Source of the DNA: Streptomyces sp. CB09001
Lineage (GTDB): Bacteria > Actinomycetota > Actinomycetes > Streptomycetales > Streptomycetaceae
Direction: 5' to 3'
NCBI RefSeq assembly: GCF_003369795.1
Contig: NZ_CP026730.1
Location: 2,232,001 to 2,296,000, forward strand
Length of the DNA stretch: 64,000 bases
Below, piece after piece: positions 18,015 through 27,600 of the stretch; position 1 is the stretch's first letter; each line of letters begins with the position of its first letter. Made by a program: the position numbers and the translations under genes. The notes beneath the pieces were generated by a model. It was not told where the DNA came from and ran no database searches. It saw only the letters and a list, made by a program, of their open reading frames with translations.

Positions 18015-19544
18015 ATGCCGACCTGCCCGAACGGACACCAGTCGGGTTCCGACGACTGGTGCGAGGTCTGCGGTCACCGCATGGCCGGTGCCGTGCCGCC
18101 CCCTCCGCCGCCACCCCCTCCGGGCGGCGGCTACGGCTTCCCGCCGCCCGCCGGTCCGGGCGGTCCCGGTGGCGGGCCCGGCGGTCCGGGCGGCGAGCCG
18201 CAGTTGTGCCCGCAGTGCCGCACGCCGCGTGAGGGCGGTGCGCCGTTCTGCGAGGAGTGCCGGTGGAACTTCCTGACCAACACCGCCACCTCGTACACCC
18301 CGGCCGCCCCGCGCCCGCCGGCGTCCGGTGGCCCGGCGCCGCACTTCGGGCAGCCGCCCGCGGGTCCGTCGTACGGCGGCGGTGACGCGTACGACTACCA
18401 GGGCTCCCGCCCGTCCCAGATGAACCGCCCCGCAGAACCGATCCCCCCGGGCCCGCCGCCCTTCGGCGCCGACCCGGCGGGTCGCGGAGGTCCCGGCGGT
18501 CCCGCAGGCGGCCCCGGCGGCCCCTTCGGCCCTGGCGGGCCCGGGGGTTCCGACAGGCCCGGTGGGCCCGGTGGGCCTGGTGGACCTGGTGGACCTGGTG
18601 GTTTCGGCGGCCCCGACGGACCCAACCGTCCCGGCGATTTCGGCGGCCCGGGCGGCCCAGGTGGTTCCGGCGGCCCCAATGGTCCCGGTGGTCCGGGCGG
18701 CCCCGGTGGTCCGGGCGGCTTCAACGGCGCAGGAGGCCCCGGCGGTCCGAACGGCCCGTCCGGTTCGCCGGCCCCGCCCGGCTTCGGCAGTGATCCGTCG
18801 CGTCCCGTCCCGCCTCCGCCCGGCCCCGTCCCGCCCGGCGGCACCGGCGGCCCTGGTGGGCCCGGCGGTCCAGGTGGCGCTCCGCAGGGGTACCAGGCCG
18901 GTCCGTCGGTCCCGCCCGCCTTCCCGCAGGAGGCCAACCGCCCGCAGCAGGGCGGCCCGTCCTTCGGCGGGGACGACTGGGTGCTCCCGCCGCCGACGTC
19001 CGGCGCTCCGGGAGGTCCCGGCGGACCGGGCCCGGCCCAGGGCGGCGGGTACGGCTACCCGCAGCCCGGCGCCACCCAGGCGCCGCCGCCTCCGCCCGGC
19101 CAGGGCTTCCCGCAGCAGCCGCAGCGGCCTCAGCAGCCGGCCACCTGGTCGGCGACGATCGGCCCGGACCGCGAGTACTTCATGGCGATGATGCAGCGCT
19201 CCGGCCCCGAGGCCGCGGGCCTGAACCTGCCCGCGTACTCGCCCGAGCAGCAGCGCACGCTCACCGGCAACCAGATCACCATCGGCCGTCGGCGGCACTC
19301 CACGGGCGACGTCCCGGACATCGATCTGGCCGTGCCGCCGGAGGACCCGGGCGTCTCGCACCAGCACGCGGTGCTGGTGCAGCAGCCGGACGGCAGCTGG
19401 GCGGTCGTCGACCAGAACTCGACGAACGGCACGACGGTCAACGGCGGCGAGGAGCCGATCCAGCCCTTCGTGCCGGTGCCGCTCCAGGACGGCGACCGGG
19501 TGCACGTGGGCGCCTGGACGACGATCACGATCCGCCGCGGATAG
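18015..19544 (+). CDS. FHA-domain phosphopeptide-binding protein with zinc ribbons and a collagen-like linker
   Basis: This 509-residue protein starts with two short Cys ribbons (CPNGH...CEVCG and CPQCRTP...CEECR). A long linker (about residues 90-380) of [12 protein letters not shown] and similar triplets resembles collagen-like repeats. It ends in an FHA domain (about 415-505) with GR, SHQH and NSTNG motifs, so the phosphothreonine pocket is intact. The FHA domain could read phosphorylations made by the neighbouring kinase, a role like GarA/OdhI, which are much shorter. It is the last gene of the locus. Confidence 0.88.
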   Translation: MPTCPNGHQSGSDDWCEVCGHRMAGAVPPPPPPPPPGGGYGFPPPAGPGGPGGGPGGPGGEPQLCPQCRTPREGGAPFCEECRWNFLTNTATSYTPAAPRPPASGGPAPHFGQPPAGPSYGGGDAYDYQGSRPSQMNRPAEPIPPGPPPFGADPAGRGGPGGPAGGPGGPFGPGGPGGSDRPGGPGGPGGPGGPGGFGGPDGPNRPGDFGGPGGPGGSGGPNGPGGPGGPGGPGGFNGAGGPGGPNGPSGSPAPPGFGSDPSRPVPPPPGPVPPGGTGGPGGPGGPGGAPQGYQAGPSVPPAFPQEANRPQQGGPSFGGDDWVLPPPTSGAPGGPGGPGPAQGGGYGYPQPGATQAPPPPPGQGFPQQPQRPQQPATWSATIGPDREYFMAMMQRSGPEAAGLNLPAYSPEQQRTLTGNQITIGRRRHSTGDVPDIDLAVPPEDPGVSHQHAVLVQQPDGSWAVVDQNSTNGTTVNGGEEPIQPFVPVPLQDGDRVHVGAWTTITIRRG

Positions 19545-19571
19545 GCGGGGCGGCGCGACCGGCCCGCACCG

Positions 19572-20546
19572 TCAGGGGAACGGCCAGGCGTAGGGGCCCT
19601 CGGGGTCGTCCAGCCACGCCCAGACCCGTTCGCCGCTGACGGTGATGCCGTAGCGCTCGCGGCGCGGGGCGTCCTCGCGCTGCCACAGCGCGTACGCCTC
19701 CTGCGGATCGAGCCCGCCCCGGCTCAGCGACAGCAGGAAGCGGAACAGGTCGTCCTCCCGGGCCCGGCGCGGTACGCCGCCCAGGCCCGGTGTCTCGGGC
19801 GCGGCGCGGTCCGCGCCGCGCAGCGGTACGAAGTACGCGGGCGTGTGCAGGAAGCGCCCCTCGGCGTGCTCGGCGTCGCGGACGGTGAGGACGACGAGAC
19901 CGGTGGCCAGCGGGGCCAGGATCCGGCCGCCGGGGCGGCACTGGGCCGGCCAGGCGCGCGGCACCGAGGGCAGCGTGCAGGTGGCGAGGATCCGGTCGTA
20001 GGGGGCGCGTTCGGGGACGCCGCGGGCGCCGTCGCCGGTGACGACGGCCGGGCGGTACCCGGCGGCGTCCAGGTGCCGGCGGGCCGACTCGGTGATCTCG
20101 GGGTCCAGGTCGACGGTGGTGACCAGGTCGTCGTCGCCGAGCCGGTGGGCGAGCAGGGCGGCGTTGTAGCCGGTCCCGGCGCCGATTTCCAGGACCCGGT
20201 CGCCGTCCCGCACGCCCAGCTCGACCAGCATCATCGCCATCAGCGAGGGCTGGCTGCTGGAGGAGAGCAGTTCGCCGTCGCGCATCCGCGTCGCCAGCGG
20301 GGCGTCGGCGTACGCGCCGCGCACCCAGCGCTCGCGGACGCCCGGGTCGGGGTCCTCGCCCCACCGGCGTTCGTAGCCGCCCCGGACGCCGACGTAGTAG
20401 TACGGCACGAAGAGGTGGCGCGGGACCTCCCGGAACGCCTCCCGCCACACCGGGTCGGCCGTCCAGGCACCGCTCAGCTCGATCTCCCGCACCAGCTCCG
20501 CCCGCGCGGAAGCGGCGAGGCTGTCCAGGTCCTCGTACCCGCCCAT
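19572..20546 (-). CDS. PCMT-like SAM-dependent methyltransferase
   Basis: This 324-residue protein has the protein-L-isoaspartate methyltransferase fold. The SAM motif VLEIGAGTGYNAALLA, the acidic motif VDLDPE and GGRILAPL are present, and the N-terminal PRHLFVP and SSSSQPSLMAMML stretches match the family. A C-terminal extension of about 90 residues goes beyond classical Pcm. The substrate is unknown; related enzymes repair isoaspartyl residues or modify peptides. It converges with the FHA gene and shares no operon. Confidence 0.85.
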   Translation of the reverse strand: MGGYEDLDSLAASARAELVREIELSGAWTADPVWREAFREVPRHLFVPYYYVGVRGGYERRWGEDPDPGVRERWVRGAYADAPLATRMRDGELLSSSSQPSLMAMMLVELGVRDGDRVLEIGAGTGYNAALLAHRLGDDDLVTTVDLDPEITESARRHLDAAGYRPAVVTGDGARGVPERAPYDRILATCTLPSVPRAWPAQCRPGGRILAPLATGLVVLTVRDAEHAEGRFLHTPAYFVPLRGADRAAPETPGLGGVPRRAREDDLFRFLLSLSRGGLDPQEAYALWQREDAPRRERYGITVSGERVWAWLDDPEGPYAWPFP

Positions 20547-20633
20547 GCTTCAACAGTACGGGCCGGGCGGGCCGTGGGCAGGGTCCCTGAGCGGGTCCTA
20601 GGTCTTGAGTCCTATGCCCCCGGGTCTGAGACC

Positions 20634-21047
20634 ATGGACGGCGTGAACGAGATTCGGCGCGGCACGCTTCAGGAGCAGACCTTCTACGAGCAGGTCGGCG
20701 GGGAGGAGACCTTCCGCCGACTCGTCCACCGCTTCTACGAGGGAGTCGCCGAGGACCCGATCCTGCGGCCGATGTATCCCGAGGAGGACCTGGGTCCGGC
20801 CGAGGACCGCTTCGCGCTGTTCCTCATGCAGTACTGGGGCGGCCCCACGACGTACAGCGACAACCGCGGCCACCCGCGGCTGCGGATGCGGCACGCCCCC
20901 TTCGCCGTCGACCGGGCCGCGCACGACGCCTGGCTGAAGCACATGCGGGTCGCGCTCGACGAGCTGGGCCTGTCCGAGGAACACGAGCAGACGCTGTGGA
21001 AGTACCTGACGTACGCGGCGGCCTCAATGATCAACACCCCGGGCTGA
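20634..21047 (+). CDS. glbO: Group II truncated haemoglobin
   Basis: This 137-residue globin is of the trHbO type. It has the FYEQVGG start, Tyr in HRFYEG (B10), the YWGGP segment, the proximal His in RMRHAPF and Trp in AWLKHM (G8). These residues bind haem and diatomic ligands, and roles in O2 or NO handling are usual. GTG 20643 is an alternative start. It is a single gene, divergent from the methyltransferase. Confidence 0.9.
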   Translation: MDGVNEIRRGTLQEQTFYEQVGGEETFRRLVHRFYEGVAEDPILRPMYPEEDLGPAEDRFALFLMQYWGGPTTYSDNRGHPRLRMRHAPFAVDRAAHDAWLKHMRVALDELGLSEEHEQTLWKYLTYAAASMINTPG

Positions 21048-21181
21048 CAGGACGCATTCCGGTCACCCGACGCCGGATTCCGGTCACAATCCGATCAAGT
21101 CCAAGCCCCAAACGCTTACTTCCGTACCTCCTCCTCTGACAACATCCCGGAGAGGTCTGGACAACAGCGGCGGGGGGCCGG

Positions 21182-24100
21182 GTGGCGGGGTACGGGGGGC
21201 TCATGGGGTTCGTGCTGCTGCGCGCGCGGGCGCACCGCCTGCTGCTGGCCGCGGCCCTGCTCACCGTGCTGCTCACCACCACGGTGCTGGCCACCCTGAC
21301 CGCGTACTCGGGCGCCATCGGCGACGCGGCTCTGCGGCACGCCCTCGCGGACTCGCGCACCGGGGCCGACGCCGCGCTGATGGTGAAGGCGGACGTACCG
21401 GCCGCACAGCGGGCGGCCGCGGACGCCACCGTGCGCGAGGGCGCCGCGAAGACCTTCGACGGGCTGCCGCGGACGGTACGGACCCTGGTGCGCTCGGGCC
21501 CGTACGCGCTGCCCGGCTCCCTGCGGCCCGCGACCGAGCGGTCCGGCGATCCCGATCTGACCTTCTTCGCGGCGCTCGACCCGACGCAGGTCCGCGTCGA
21601 CGAGGGACGGCTCCCCGAGGACGGGGGCGGGGGCAAGGACGGGGCCGGGGACGGAGGCGCGGACTCCGGCGGCGCGGTCGAGGTGGCGGTGCCGGTCGCC
21701 GCCGCCGAACGCATCGGCGTCGGTACCGGCGACCGGCTCACCCTCACCGACCGGCTCGACGGCCCGGCCGTCGACATCGTGGTGAGCGGCCTGTACCGGC
21801 CGGTCGACACCGGGTCGCCGTACTGGCGCCTCGACGACCTGGCCGGGCGCGGCCTCCAGCAGGGCGGCTTCACGACGTACGGGCCGCTGCTCGCCGCGCC
21901 CGGTGCGCTGAGCGGCGGCCGGGTCAGCGCGGGGTCGTCCGGGTGGCTGGTGACGGCGGACTACTCGTCGCTGACGACCGGGCGGACGCAGGCGCTCGGG
22001 GACGCGGCCCGGGGCGGCCTGGCGTGGTTGCGCGAGCAGCAGGTGCTCAGCGGCACCACCGCGGCGACCACCGAACTGCCCGCGATCCTGGAGCGTCTCG
22101 ACCGTTCGCTGGAGGTGTCCCGCTCCACCCTCCTGGTCATCGCCTCGCAGCTGGTGCTGCTCGCGGGCGGCGCGCTGCTGCTGGTGGCGCGGCTGCTGAG
22201 CGTGGAGCGGGCGGGCGAGCTGCGGCTGCTGCGGGCCCGCGGCGCCTCCCGGGCCCGGCTGGCGGCGGGGTCCGCGCTGGAGGCGCTGCTGCTGGCCGTG
22301 CCCGCGCTGGTCTGCGCACCGCTGCTGGCCAGGCCGCTGGTCCGGCTGCTGGCCGGACAGGGGGCGCCGGCCCGGATCGGGCTCGGCTGGGAGCCGGCGG
22401 CCGGCGGCAGCGGCACCGTGTGGCTGGTGGCGGCGGTCGCGGCGCTCGGGTGCACGCTGGCCGTGACGCTGCCCGCGCTGACCCTCGCGCCGGAGGCCGG
22501 TGGCGGACGGCCCCGGGCACTGCCGGGCTGGCTGCGGGCCGGCGCGGACGTGGGTCTGCTGGTGATCGCCGGTATCGCCTACTGGCAGCTGGACCAGCAG
22601 ACATCCGCCGCGGGGACGGGCGACGCCGATGCCCCGGGCACCCTGGGGGTCGATCCGCTGTTCGTGGCGACGCCCACGCTGGCGCTGCTGGCCGGGACTG
22701 TGCTGGCGCTGCGGCTGCTGCCGCTGGTGGCGCGGTTCGCGGAGCGCCGGGCGGCGAGCGGGCGCGGCCTCGCGGCGGCGCTGGCGGGCTGGCAGCTGAG
22801 CCGCCGTCCGATGCGCGGGGCGGGTCCGGTGCTGCTGCTGGTGCTCGCCGTGGCGCTGGGCACGATGGCGATCGGGCAGGGCGCCTCGTGGTCCCGTTCG
22901 CAGGACGACCAGGCCGACTTCCGCACGGGGGCGCCGATCCGGATGCAGGCCTCGGGCACGCCGGGCCCGGGCCGCACCGACCTGGTCGCGGGCGTCACGG
23001 GGGTGGCGGAGGTCGCCCCCGCGGCCCGGTCCGAGGTCTCCCTGTCCGGCGACCGGACGGCGACGGTGCTCGCGCTGGACACCTCGCACGCGGCGGGCCT
23101 GATGCTGATGCGCCCCGACCTGGCCGACGAGTCGCCGCGCGGGCTGCTGTCCGGCATGGCGCCGGAACAGCCGTCGAAGGGCGCGACGATCCCGGCGGGC
23201 ACGGCCCGGCTCACGCTGGCGGCGACCCTGGCCGTCCCGGGCCTCGACCCGGCCTACGTCGGCTCCCGGTCGGCGGACGTGACGGTCACCGTCGAGGACC
23301 GCTGGGGCAGCCCGTACCGGCTGGCGGCCGGTTCCCTGACCGCCGACGGCCGGGAGCACACCCTCGACATGGACGTCTCCGCGGGACCGCTCACCCTGAC
23401 CGGCGTCGAGTTCACGGTGGTCCAGCCCGGCGGCGAGAGCGAGGAACACCGCCTGACGGTACGGCGGGTGACGGCCACGGCCGCCGACGGGACCGCGCGG
23501 CCGGTGCCGCTGCCGGACGCCTGGACGGCCGGCTCGGAGCTGGCGCCGCCGTCGGTCACGCCGGACGCGCCGGGCGCTCCGTCCACTCCGCGCCTGCTGA
23601 AGCCGGGTCCGCTCGCCGTCGAGTACTCCACGGGCTACTCGGAGGCCGGCGGCTGGAAGATCACCACGCTGACCGTGCGGCTGCGGGTCGCGCAGCCGAA
23701 ACCGGCCGAGGTGACCGCCGTGGCCACCGACCGCTTCCTCGACTCCTCGGGCGCGAGCACCGGACAGCGGGTCACGGTGCTGATCGGCGGCCACGACGTC
23801 CCGGTGCGGATCGTGCGCTCCGTGCGCGCGCTGCCGGGCACCGAGCCCGAGACCCCCTCGGCGCAGTTCGGCGGTGCCCTGCTGGTCGACCTGCCCGCGG
23901 TCAACCGGCATCTGCAGAGCAAGTACGGCGCCTCCGTCGCGCCCACCGAGTGGTGGCTGCGGGCCGGGCCGGGCAGGACCGACGAGGCGGCGGCGGGCCT
24001 GCGGGCGTTCCCGGACACCGCACCGGCCCAGGTACTGGTGCGCGACGAGGTCGCCGAGCGGCTGCGGGACGACCCGTTCGGCGCCGGTCCCGGGGCCGCG

Positions 24101-24514
24101 TTCGCCGCGGCGACCCTGGTGGCGGCGGCGCTCGCGGCGGTCGGCTTCGCGGTGAGCGCGGCCGGGTCGCTGCGCGAGCGGGGCACCGAGTTCTCCGTAC
24201 TGCGTGCCCTGGGCGCCTCGCGCCGCCGGCTGGCCCGCACGGTCGCCGCCGAGCAGGGCGTGCTGACCGGGCTCGCGCTGCTGACCGGCGCCGCCCTGGG
24301 CGCGGTCCTGACCCGGGCGGTCATCCCGCTGACCGTACTGACCCCGCAGGCCACCCGCCCGGTGCCGGACGTGCAGGTGGCCCTGCCGGGTGACCGCGTC
24401 GCCCTGCTGCTGGCCGGCATGGCCGTCGTCCCGCTCCTGGTCACCGCGGCACTGGCCCTGCGCCGCACCGACACGACGGTGACCCTCAAGGACCACGGAG
24501 GTACCGGACGGTGA
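21182..24514 (+). CDS. Large FtsX/MacB-type ABC transporter permease
   Basis: This 1110-residue permease has the arrangement of FtsX/LolC-type proteins. There is one N-terminal helix, a large extracytoplasmic region, a central helix group (about 315-560), a second extracytoplasmic region and a C-terminal helix group (about 965-1095). The motif RLLRARGASRARL and its repeat VLRALGASRRRL precede the two core domains. It forms a pair with the downstream permease and an ATPase and likely moves lipids, peptides or envelope stress signals. No substrate can be assigned. The GTG start is the furthest upstream; ATG 21203 is possible. Confidence 0.85.
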   Translation: MAGYGGLMGFVLLRARAHRLLLAAALLTVLLTTTVLATLTAYSGAIGDAALRHALADSRTGADAALMVKADVPAAQRAAADATVREGAAKTFDGLPRTVRTLVRSGPYALPGSLRPATERSGDPDLTFFAALDPTQVRVDEGRLPEDGGGGKDGAGDGGADSGGAVEVAVPVAAAERIGVGTGDRLTLTDRLDGPAVDIVVSGLYRPVDTGSPYWRLDDLAGRGLQQGGFTTYGPLLAAPGALSGGRVSAGSSGWLVTADYSSLTTGRTQALGDAARGGLAWLREQQVLSGTTAATTELPAILERLDRSLEVSRSTLLVIASQLVLLAGGALLLVARLLSVERAGELRLLRARGASRARLAAGSALEALLLAVPALVCAPLLARPLVRLLAGQGAPARIGLGWEPAAGGSGTVWLVAAVAALGCTLAVTLPALTLAPEAGGGRPRALPGWLRAGADVGLLVIAGIAYWQLDQQTSAAGTGDADAPGTLGVDPLFVATPTLALLAGTVLALRLLPLVARFAERRAASGRGLAAALAGWQLSRRPMRGAGPVLLLVLAVALGTMAIGQGASWSRSQDDQADFRTGAPIRMQASGTPGPGRTDLVAGVTGVAEVAPAARSEVSLSGDRTATVLALDTSHAAGLMLMRPDLADESPRGLLSGMAPEQPSKGATIPAGTARLTLAATLAVPGLDPAYVGSRSADVTVTVEDRWGSPYRLAAGSLTADGREHTLDMDVSAGPLTLTGVEFTVVQPGGESEEHRLTVRRVTATAADGTARPVPLPDAWTAGSELAPPSVTPDAPGAPSTPRLLKPGPLAVEYSTGYSEAGGWKITTLTVRLRVAQPKPAEVTAVATDRFLDSSGASTGQRVTVLIGGHDVPVRIVRSVRALPGTEPETPSAQFGGALLVDLPAVNRHLQSKYGASVAPTEWWLRAGPGRTDEAAAGLRAFPDTAPAQVLVRDEVAERLRDDPFGAGPGAAFAAATLVAAALAAVGFAVSAAGSLRERGTEFSVLRALGASRRRLARTVAAEQGVLTGLALLTGAALGAVLTRAVIPLTVLTPQATRPVPDVQVALPGDRVALLLAGMAVVPLLVTAALALRRTDTTVTLKDHGGTGR

Positions 24515-24816
24515 ACCCCGTGCCCCCGCCCCGGACACCCACCCGCCCGCGCAACCGCCCCCTGCCGGGCCACCAAGCCACCCCACCCGGGCCCACACCG
24601 TCCCCACGCCCCACCCCCACGACGACACCCCGCACGGAACCACGGAGGCACCGGACGGTGAACCCCGTGACCACCCCGCCACCGGCCGGGAAGGCCACCG
24701 CCCTGCCGGTGACCGCCGCCGCCCTGCCGGTGACCGTCGCCGTACGGGCACCGCGCCGCACACACACGGCGTCGGCCCCCGATGGACAGGGAGGTACCGG
24801 ACGGTGAACCGTGTGA
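24492..24816. repeat. Three copies of a translation-start segment between the two permeases
   Basis: Nearly identical segments around GGAGGtACCGGACGGTGAAC occur at 24492-24522, 24639-24670 and 24789-24816. The first overlaps the stop of the upstream permease and the third starts the downstream permease; the middle one precedes no obvious gene. GTG codons lie at 24511, 24658 and 24804, 147 and 146 bases apart. An open frame of 98 codons (24511-24807, Pro/Thr-rich) runs through the spacer but looks like composition only. Confidence 0.85.
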
Positions 24817-27536
24817 CCGCCCCCTGGGTGCGCACCCGGCTGCGGGCCGCCCCCGGCGCCGCCGTCGCACTGGCGGTGCTGGTGGCGCTGACCGCGTGCC
24901 TGGCCGCCGCGTTCCCCCGGGCGCTGGACCGGTACACGGACGCCGGTCTGCGCCAGGCCGTGGCGCGCGCCCCGGTCGACGAGAGCAGCATCCTGGTGAC
25001 CGCGGGTCCCGACCTCGACGGAGGGTTGGCCCACACCGAGGAGAGCGTCCGGCCCGAACGCCTCACCGAGCTGTACAGGTCCACCCTCGACGCCGTCGAA
25101 CGACCGCTCGTCATCGACGGGAAGCGGTCCTCCTACGGCGTCCGCACCACCGAGACCCTGCCCTCGCCGGACAAGTGGCTGCCCCGGCCCGACGGCCTCC
25201 CCGCGGAGATGCTCCTCGCCGCCCCGCACGGTCTCGCCGACCACACCCGGCTGCGCTCCGGCCGGCTGCCCGAGGTCCCCGGCGGGGAGACGAGCATCGA
25301 GACCACCGAGGTGCAGGCCGCGGTGACCGAGGAGACGGCCCGCACGCTGCACGTCGAGGTGGGCTCGGTCATCCACGTGTCGGCCCACCAGGACCTCACC
25401 GTCCGTGTCACCGGCATCGTCACGCCCGAGGACGCCGACAGCCCCTACTGGTCCGTCGACTCCCTGCTGCGCGCCCCTTCCCTGCGGCGCGTGCCGGGGC
25501 CGATGGGCGCCTCCAACCCCTCCTACTGGGTGGGCGGTCTGCTGCTCGCCCCCGAGGCGGCGCCCGCGGTGCTGGGCGCGACCTCCACGGTCCGCTACTG
25601 GCACCTGACCCCCTCCCCGGACGCCCTGCACAGCCGCGACCTCGACGGGCTGGCCTCCGCCGTGGCCTCCCTGGAGTCCGGTCCCGGCCTGGAGCGGCTG
25701 CACGCGACGATCAACCCGCTCACCGACGTCACCACGGGACTCGACGCCGCCTTCACCACGTACCAGGAACTCCGCGGCGACATCGGCCCGCTGGTCGTCG
25801 TCGCCGCGTCGGGCGCGGGCACGGTCGCCGCCGTGGTCCTGCTGATGGCGGGCGGCCTGGCCGGCGAGCGGCGCCGCGCCGAACTGGCCCTGCTGCGGGC
25901 CCGCGGCGCCTCCGTACGCGGCATGGCGGGGCGGCTGCTCGCCGAGACGGCCGTCGTGGCCGTGCCCGCGGGCGCCCTCGGGTTCGGCGCGGCACTGCTC
26001 GCGCTGCCCGGCGCCCGGCTGCTCCCCGCGCTCTGGGCCGCCGGGGCGGTCACCACCGTGGCCTGTCTCGCCCTGCCGCTGCGGGCCGCCGCCGCCCATC
26101 ACACCGTCCGGATCCACGACGGCCGGCGCGACGTGGCCTCCGCGCGTGCGTCCCGGCGCCGTACGGTCGCCGAACTCACCGTCGTGGTGCTCGCGCTCGG
26201 GGCGGTCGAGATGCTGCGCCGTCGCGGGGCGACGGACGGCGCCGGCGACCTGGTGGCGATGGCCCCGGTCCTGGTCGGGGTGATCGCCGCGCTGGTGCTG
26301 GTCCGCCTGTATCCGCTGCCGCTGCGCGGTCTGGCCCGCCCGGCCGGGCGGCTGCGGGGCGCCGTCGGGCCGCTCGCGCTGGCCCGGGCGGGCCGTACCT
26401 CCGCCTCCGCCACGCTGCCCCTCCTCGCGCTGCTGACCGCGTTCACCGTGGCGGCGTTCGGCGGCTCGGTCCTCAGCGGCGTGGCCGACGCCCGCGACCG
26501 GGCGGCACTGCTCTCGGTCGGCGCCGACGCCCGGGTGGAGGCGGACGAGGCCCTGCCCTCCGGCCTGTCCGGCCGTCTCGGGCGGGCAGCCGGGGTGCGG
26601 GAGGTCACCGACGTCGGCGTCGACTACCAGGCCAGGATCCAGGACGGCCGCCAGTCGCTGCCGCTCGCGACGGTGGACCCGGCCGGCTACGCGGCGCTGG
26701 CCGGGCGAACGGGCCTCGGCGCGTTCCCCGCGGGCGAGCTGGAGCGGCCCGACGGCGCCGAGGGCGGCTCCGAGGACGCCGTACTGCCGGCGCTGGCCTC
26801 CCCCGCGGTCGCCGAACGGCTGGGCGACGGCACCTTCCGGGTCCGCCTGGCCGACGGCACCTTCGCCACGCTGCGGATCGTGCTGGTCCGAGACCGCACC
26901 CCGGCCGTGTACGGCGAGGACTTCCTCGTCGTGGACCGGGCCGGACTGCCGGCCGCGGCCACCCGGCCGAACGTACTGCTGCTGACCGGCGACGACCTGG
27001 ACGCGGGCGCGCTGCACCGGGCGGGAGGCGACGCCGGCACCGTCCACCTGCGGTCCGAGGAGCGCGACAGCTACGTGGACTCCCCGCTGCAGTCCGGTGC
27101 GGAGCGCATCTACACGGCCGCCGTGGCCGCCGCCGCCGGATACGCCGCCCTGGCCCTGCTGCTGTCCCTCGCGAGCAGCGCCCCCGAACGCGCCGCGCTC
27201 CTGGCCCGGCTGCGCACCATGGGCCTCACCCGCGCCCAGGGCCGCCGTCTGCTCGTCCTGGAGTCCCTCCCGCAGGCGCTGCCCGCGGCTCTGGGCGGCA
27301 TCCTGACCGGCTGGGCGGCCGTACGGCTCCTGTCCCCCGGCATCGACCTGGCGACCCTCGCGGTGCCCACGGCGACGTCCCCGGCGGGGCGCGCGGAACT
27401 GAGCGCCGACCCGTGGTCGCTGGCCGTCCCGGCGGTGGCGGTGCTGGTCCTGGCGGTGGGGGTGGCGGCGGTTCAGGCCTGGTGGTCGGGCCGGCGCGGA
27501 GCGGTGGCGGAACTCAGGGCGGGTGACGCGCGGTGA
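24804..27536 (+). CDS. Second FtsX/MacB-type ABC transporter permease
   Basis: This 910-residue permease is related in layout to its upstream neighbour. It has an N-terminal helix (about 13-37), an extracytoplasmic domain, a helix group near 325-560 with LALLRARGASVRGMA, another extracytoplasmic region and C-terminal helices. The GTG start follows GGGAGG at a good distance. It lies 290 bases after the first permease and 64 bases before the ATPase gene, so the three probably form one transporter. Substrate unknown. Confidence 0.84.
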   Translation: MNRVTAPWVRTRLRAAPGAAVALAVLVALTACLAAAFPRALDRYTDAGLRQAVARAPVDESSILVTAGPDLDGGLAHTEESVRPERLTELYRSTLDAVERPLVIDGKRSSYGVRTTETLPSPDKWLPRPDGLPAEMLLAAPHGLADHTRLRSGRLPEVPGGETSIETTEVQAAVTEETARTLHVEVGSVIHVSAHQDLTVRVTGIVTPEDADSPYWSVDSLLRAPSLRRVPGPMGASNPSYWVGGLLLAPEAAPAVLGATSTVRYWHLTPSPDALHSRDLDGLASAVASLESGPGLERLHATINPLTDVTTGLDAAFTTYQELRGDIGPLVVVAASGAGTVAAVVLLMAGGLAGERRRAELALLRARGASVRGMAGRLLAETAVVAVPAGALGFGAALLALPGARLLPALWAAGAVTTVACLALPLRAAAAHHTVRIHDGRRDVASARASRRRTVAELTVVVLALGAVEMLRRRGATDGAGDLVAMAPVLVGVIAALVLVRLYPLPLRGLARPAGRLRGAVGPLALARAGRTSASATLPLLALLTAFTVAAFGGSVLSGVADARDRAALLSVGADARVEADEALPSGLSGRLGRAAGVREVTDVGVDYQARIQDGRQSLPLATVDPAGYAALAGRTGLGAFPAGELERPDGAEGGSEDAVLPALASPAVAERLGDGTFRVRLADGTFATLRIVLVRDRTPAVYGEDFLVVDRAGLPAAATRPNVLLLTGDDLDAGALHRAGGDAGTVHLRSEERDSYVDSPLQSGAERIYTAAVAAAAGYAALALLLSLASSAPERAALLARLRTMGLTRAQGRRLLVLESLPQALPAALGGILTGWAAVRLLSPGIDLATLAVPTATSPAGRAELSADPWSLAVPAVAVLVLAVGVAAVQAWWSGRRGAVAELRAGDAR

Positions 27537-27600
27537 AGGCCCGACCGGAGACCCGGCTGACCGCGGACGCGGACCCGGGCGGAGACACGGAGGAGACCCG

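Noticed and set aside
24511..24807. A 98-codon gene between the two permeases
   Set aside because: The product is Pro/Thr-rich without structure, and its start lies in a duplicated segment. It is better explained as spacer.
21116..25114. A 1332-codon minus-strand frame opposite the permease genes
   Set aside because: It has low-complexity Arg/Gly/Gln composition, no domain, and lies opposite two well-defined membrane proteins.
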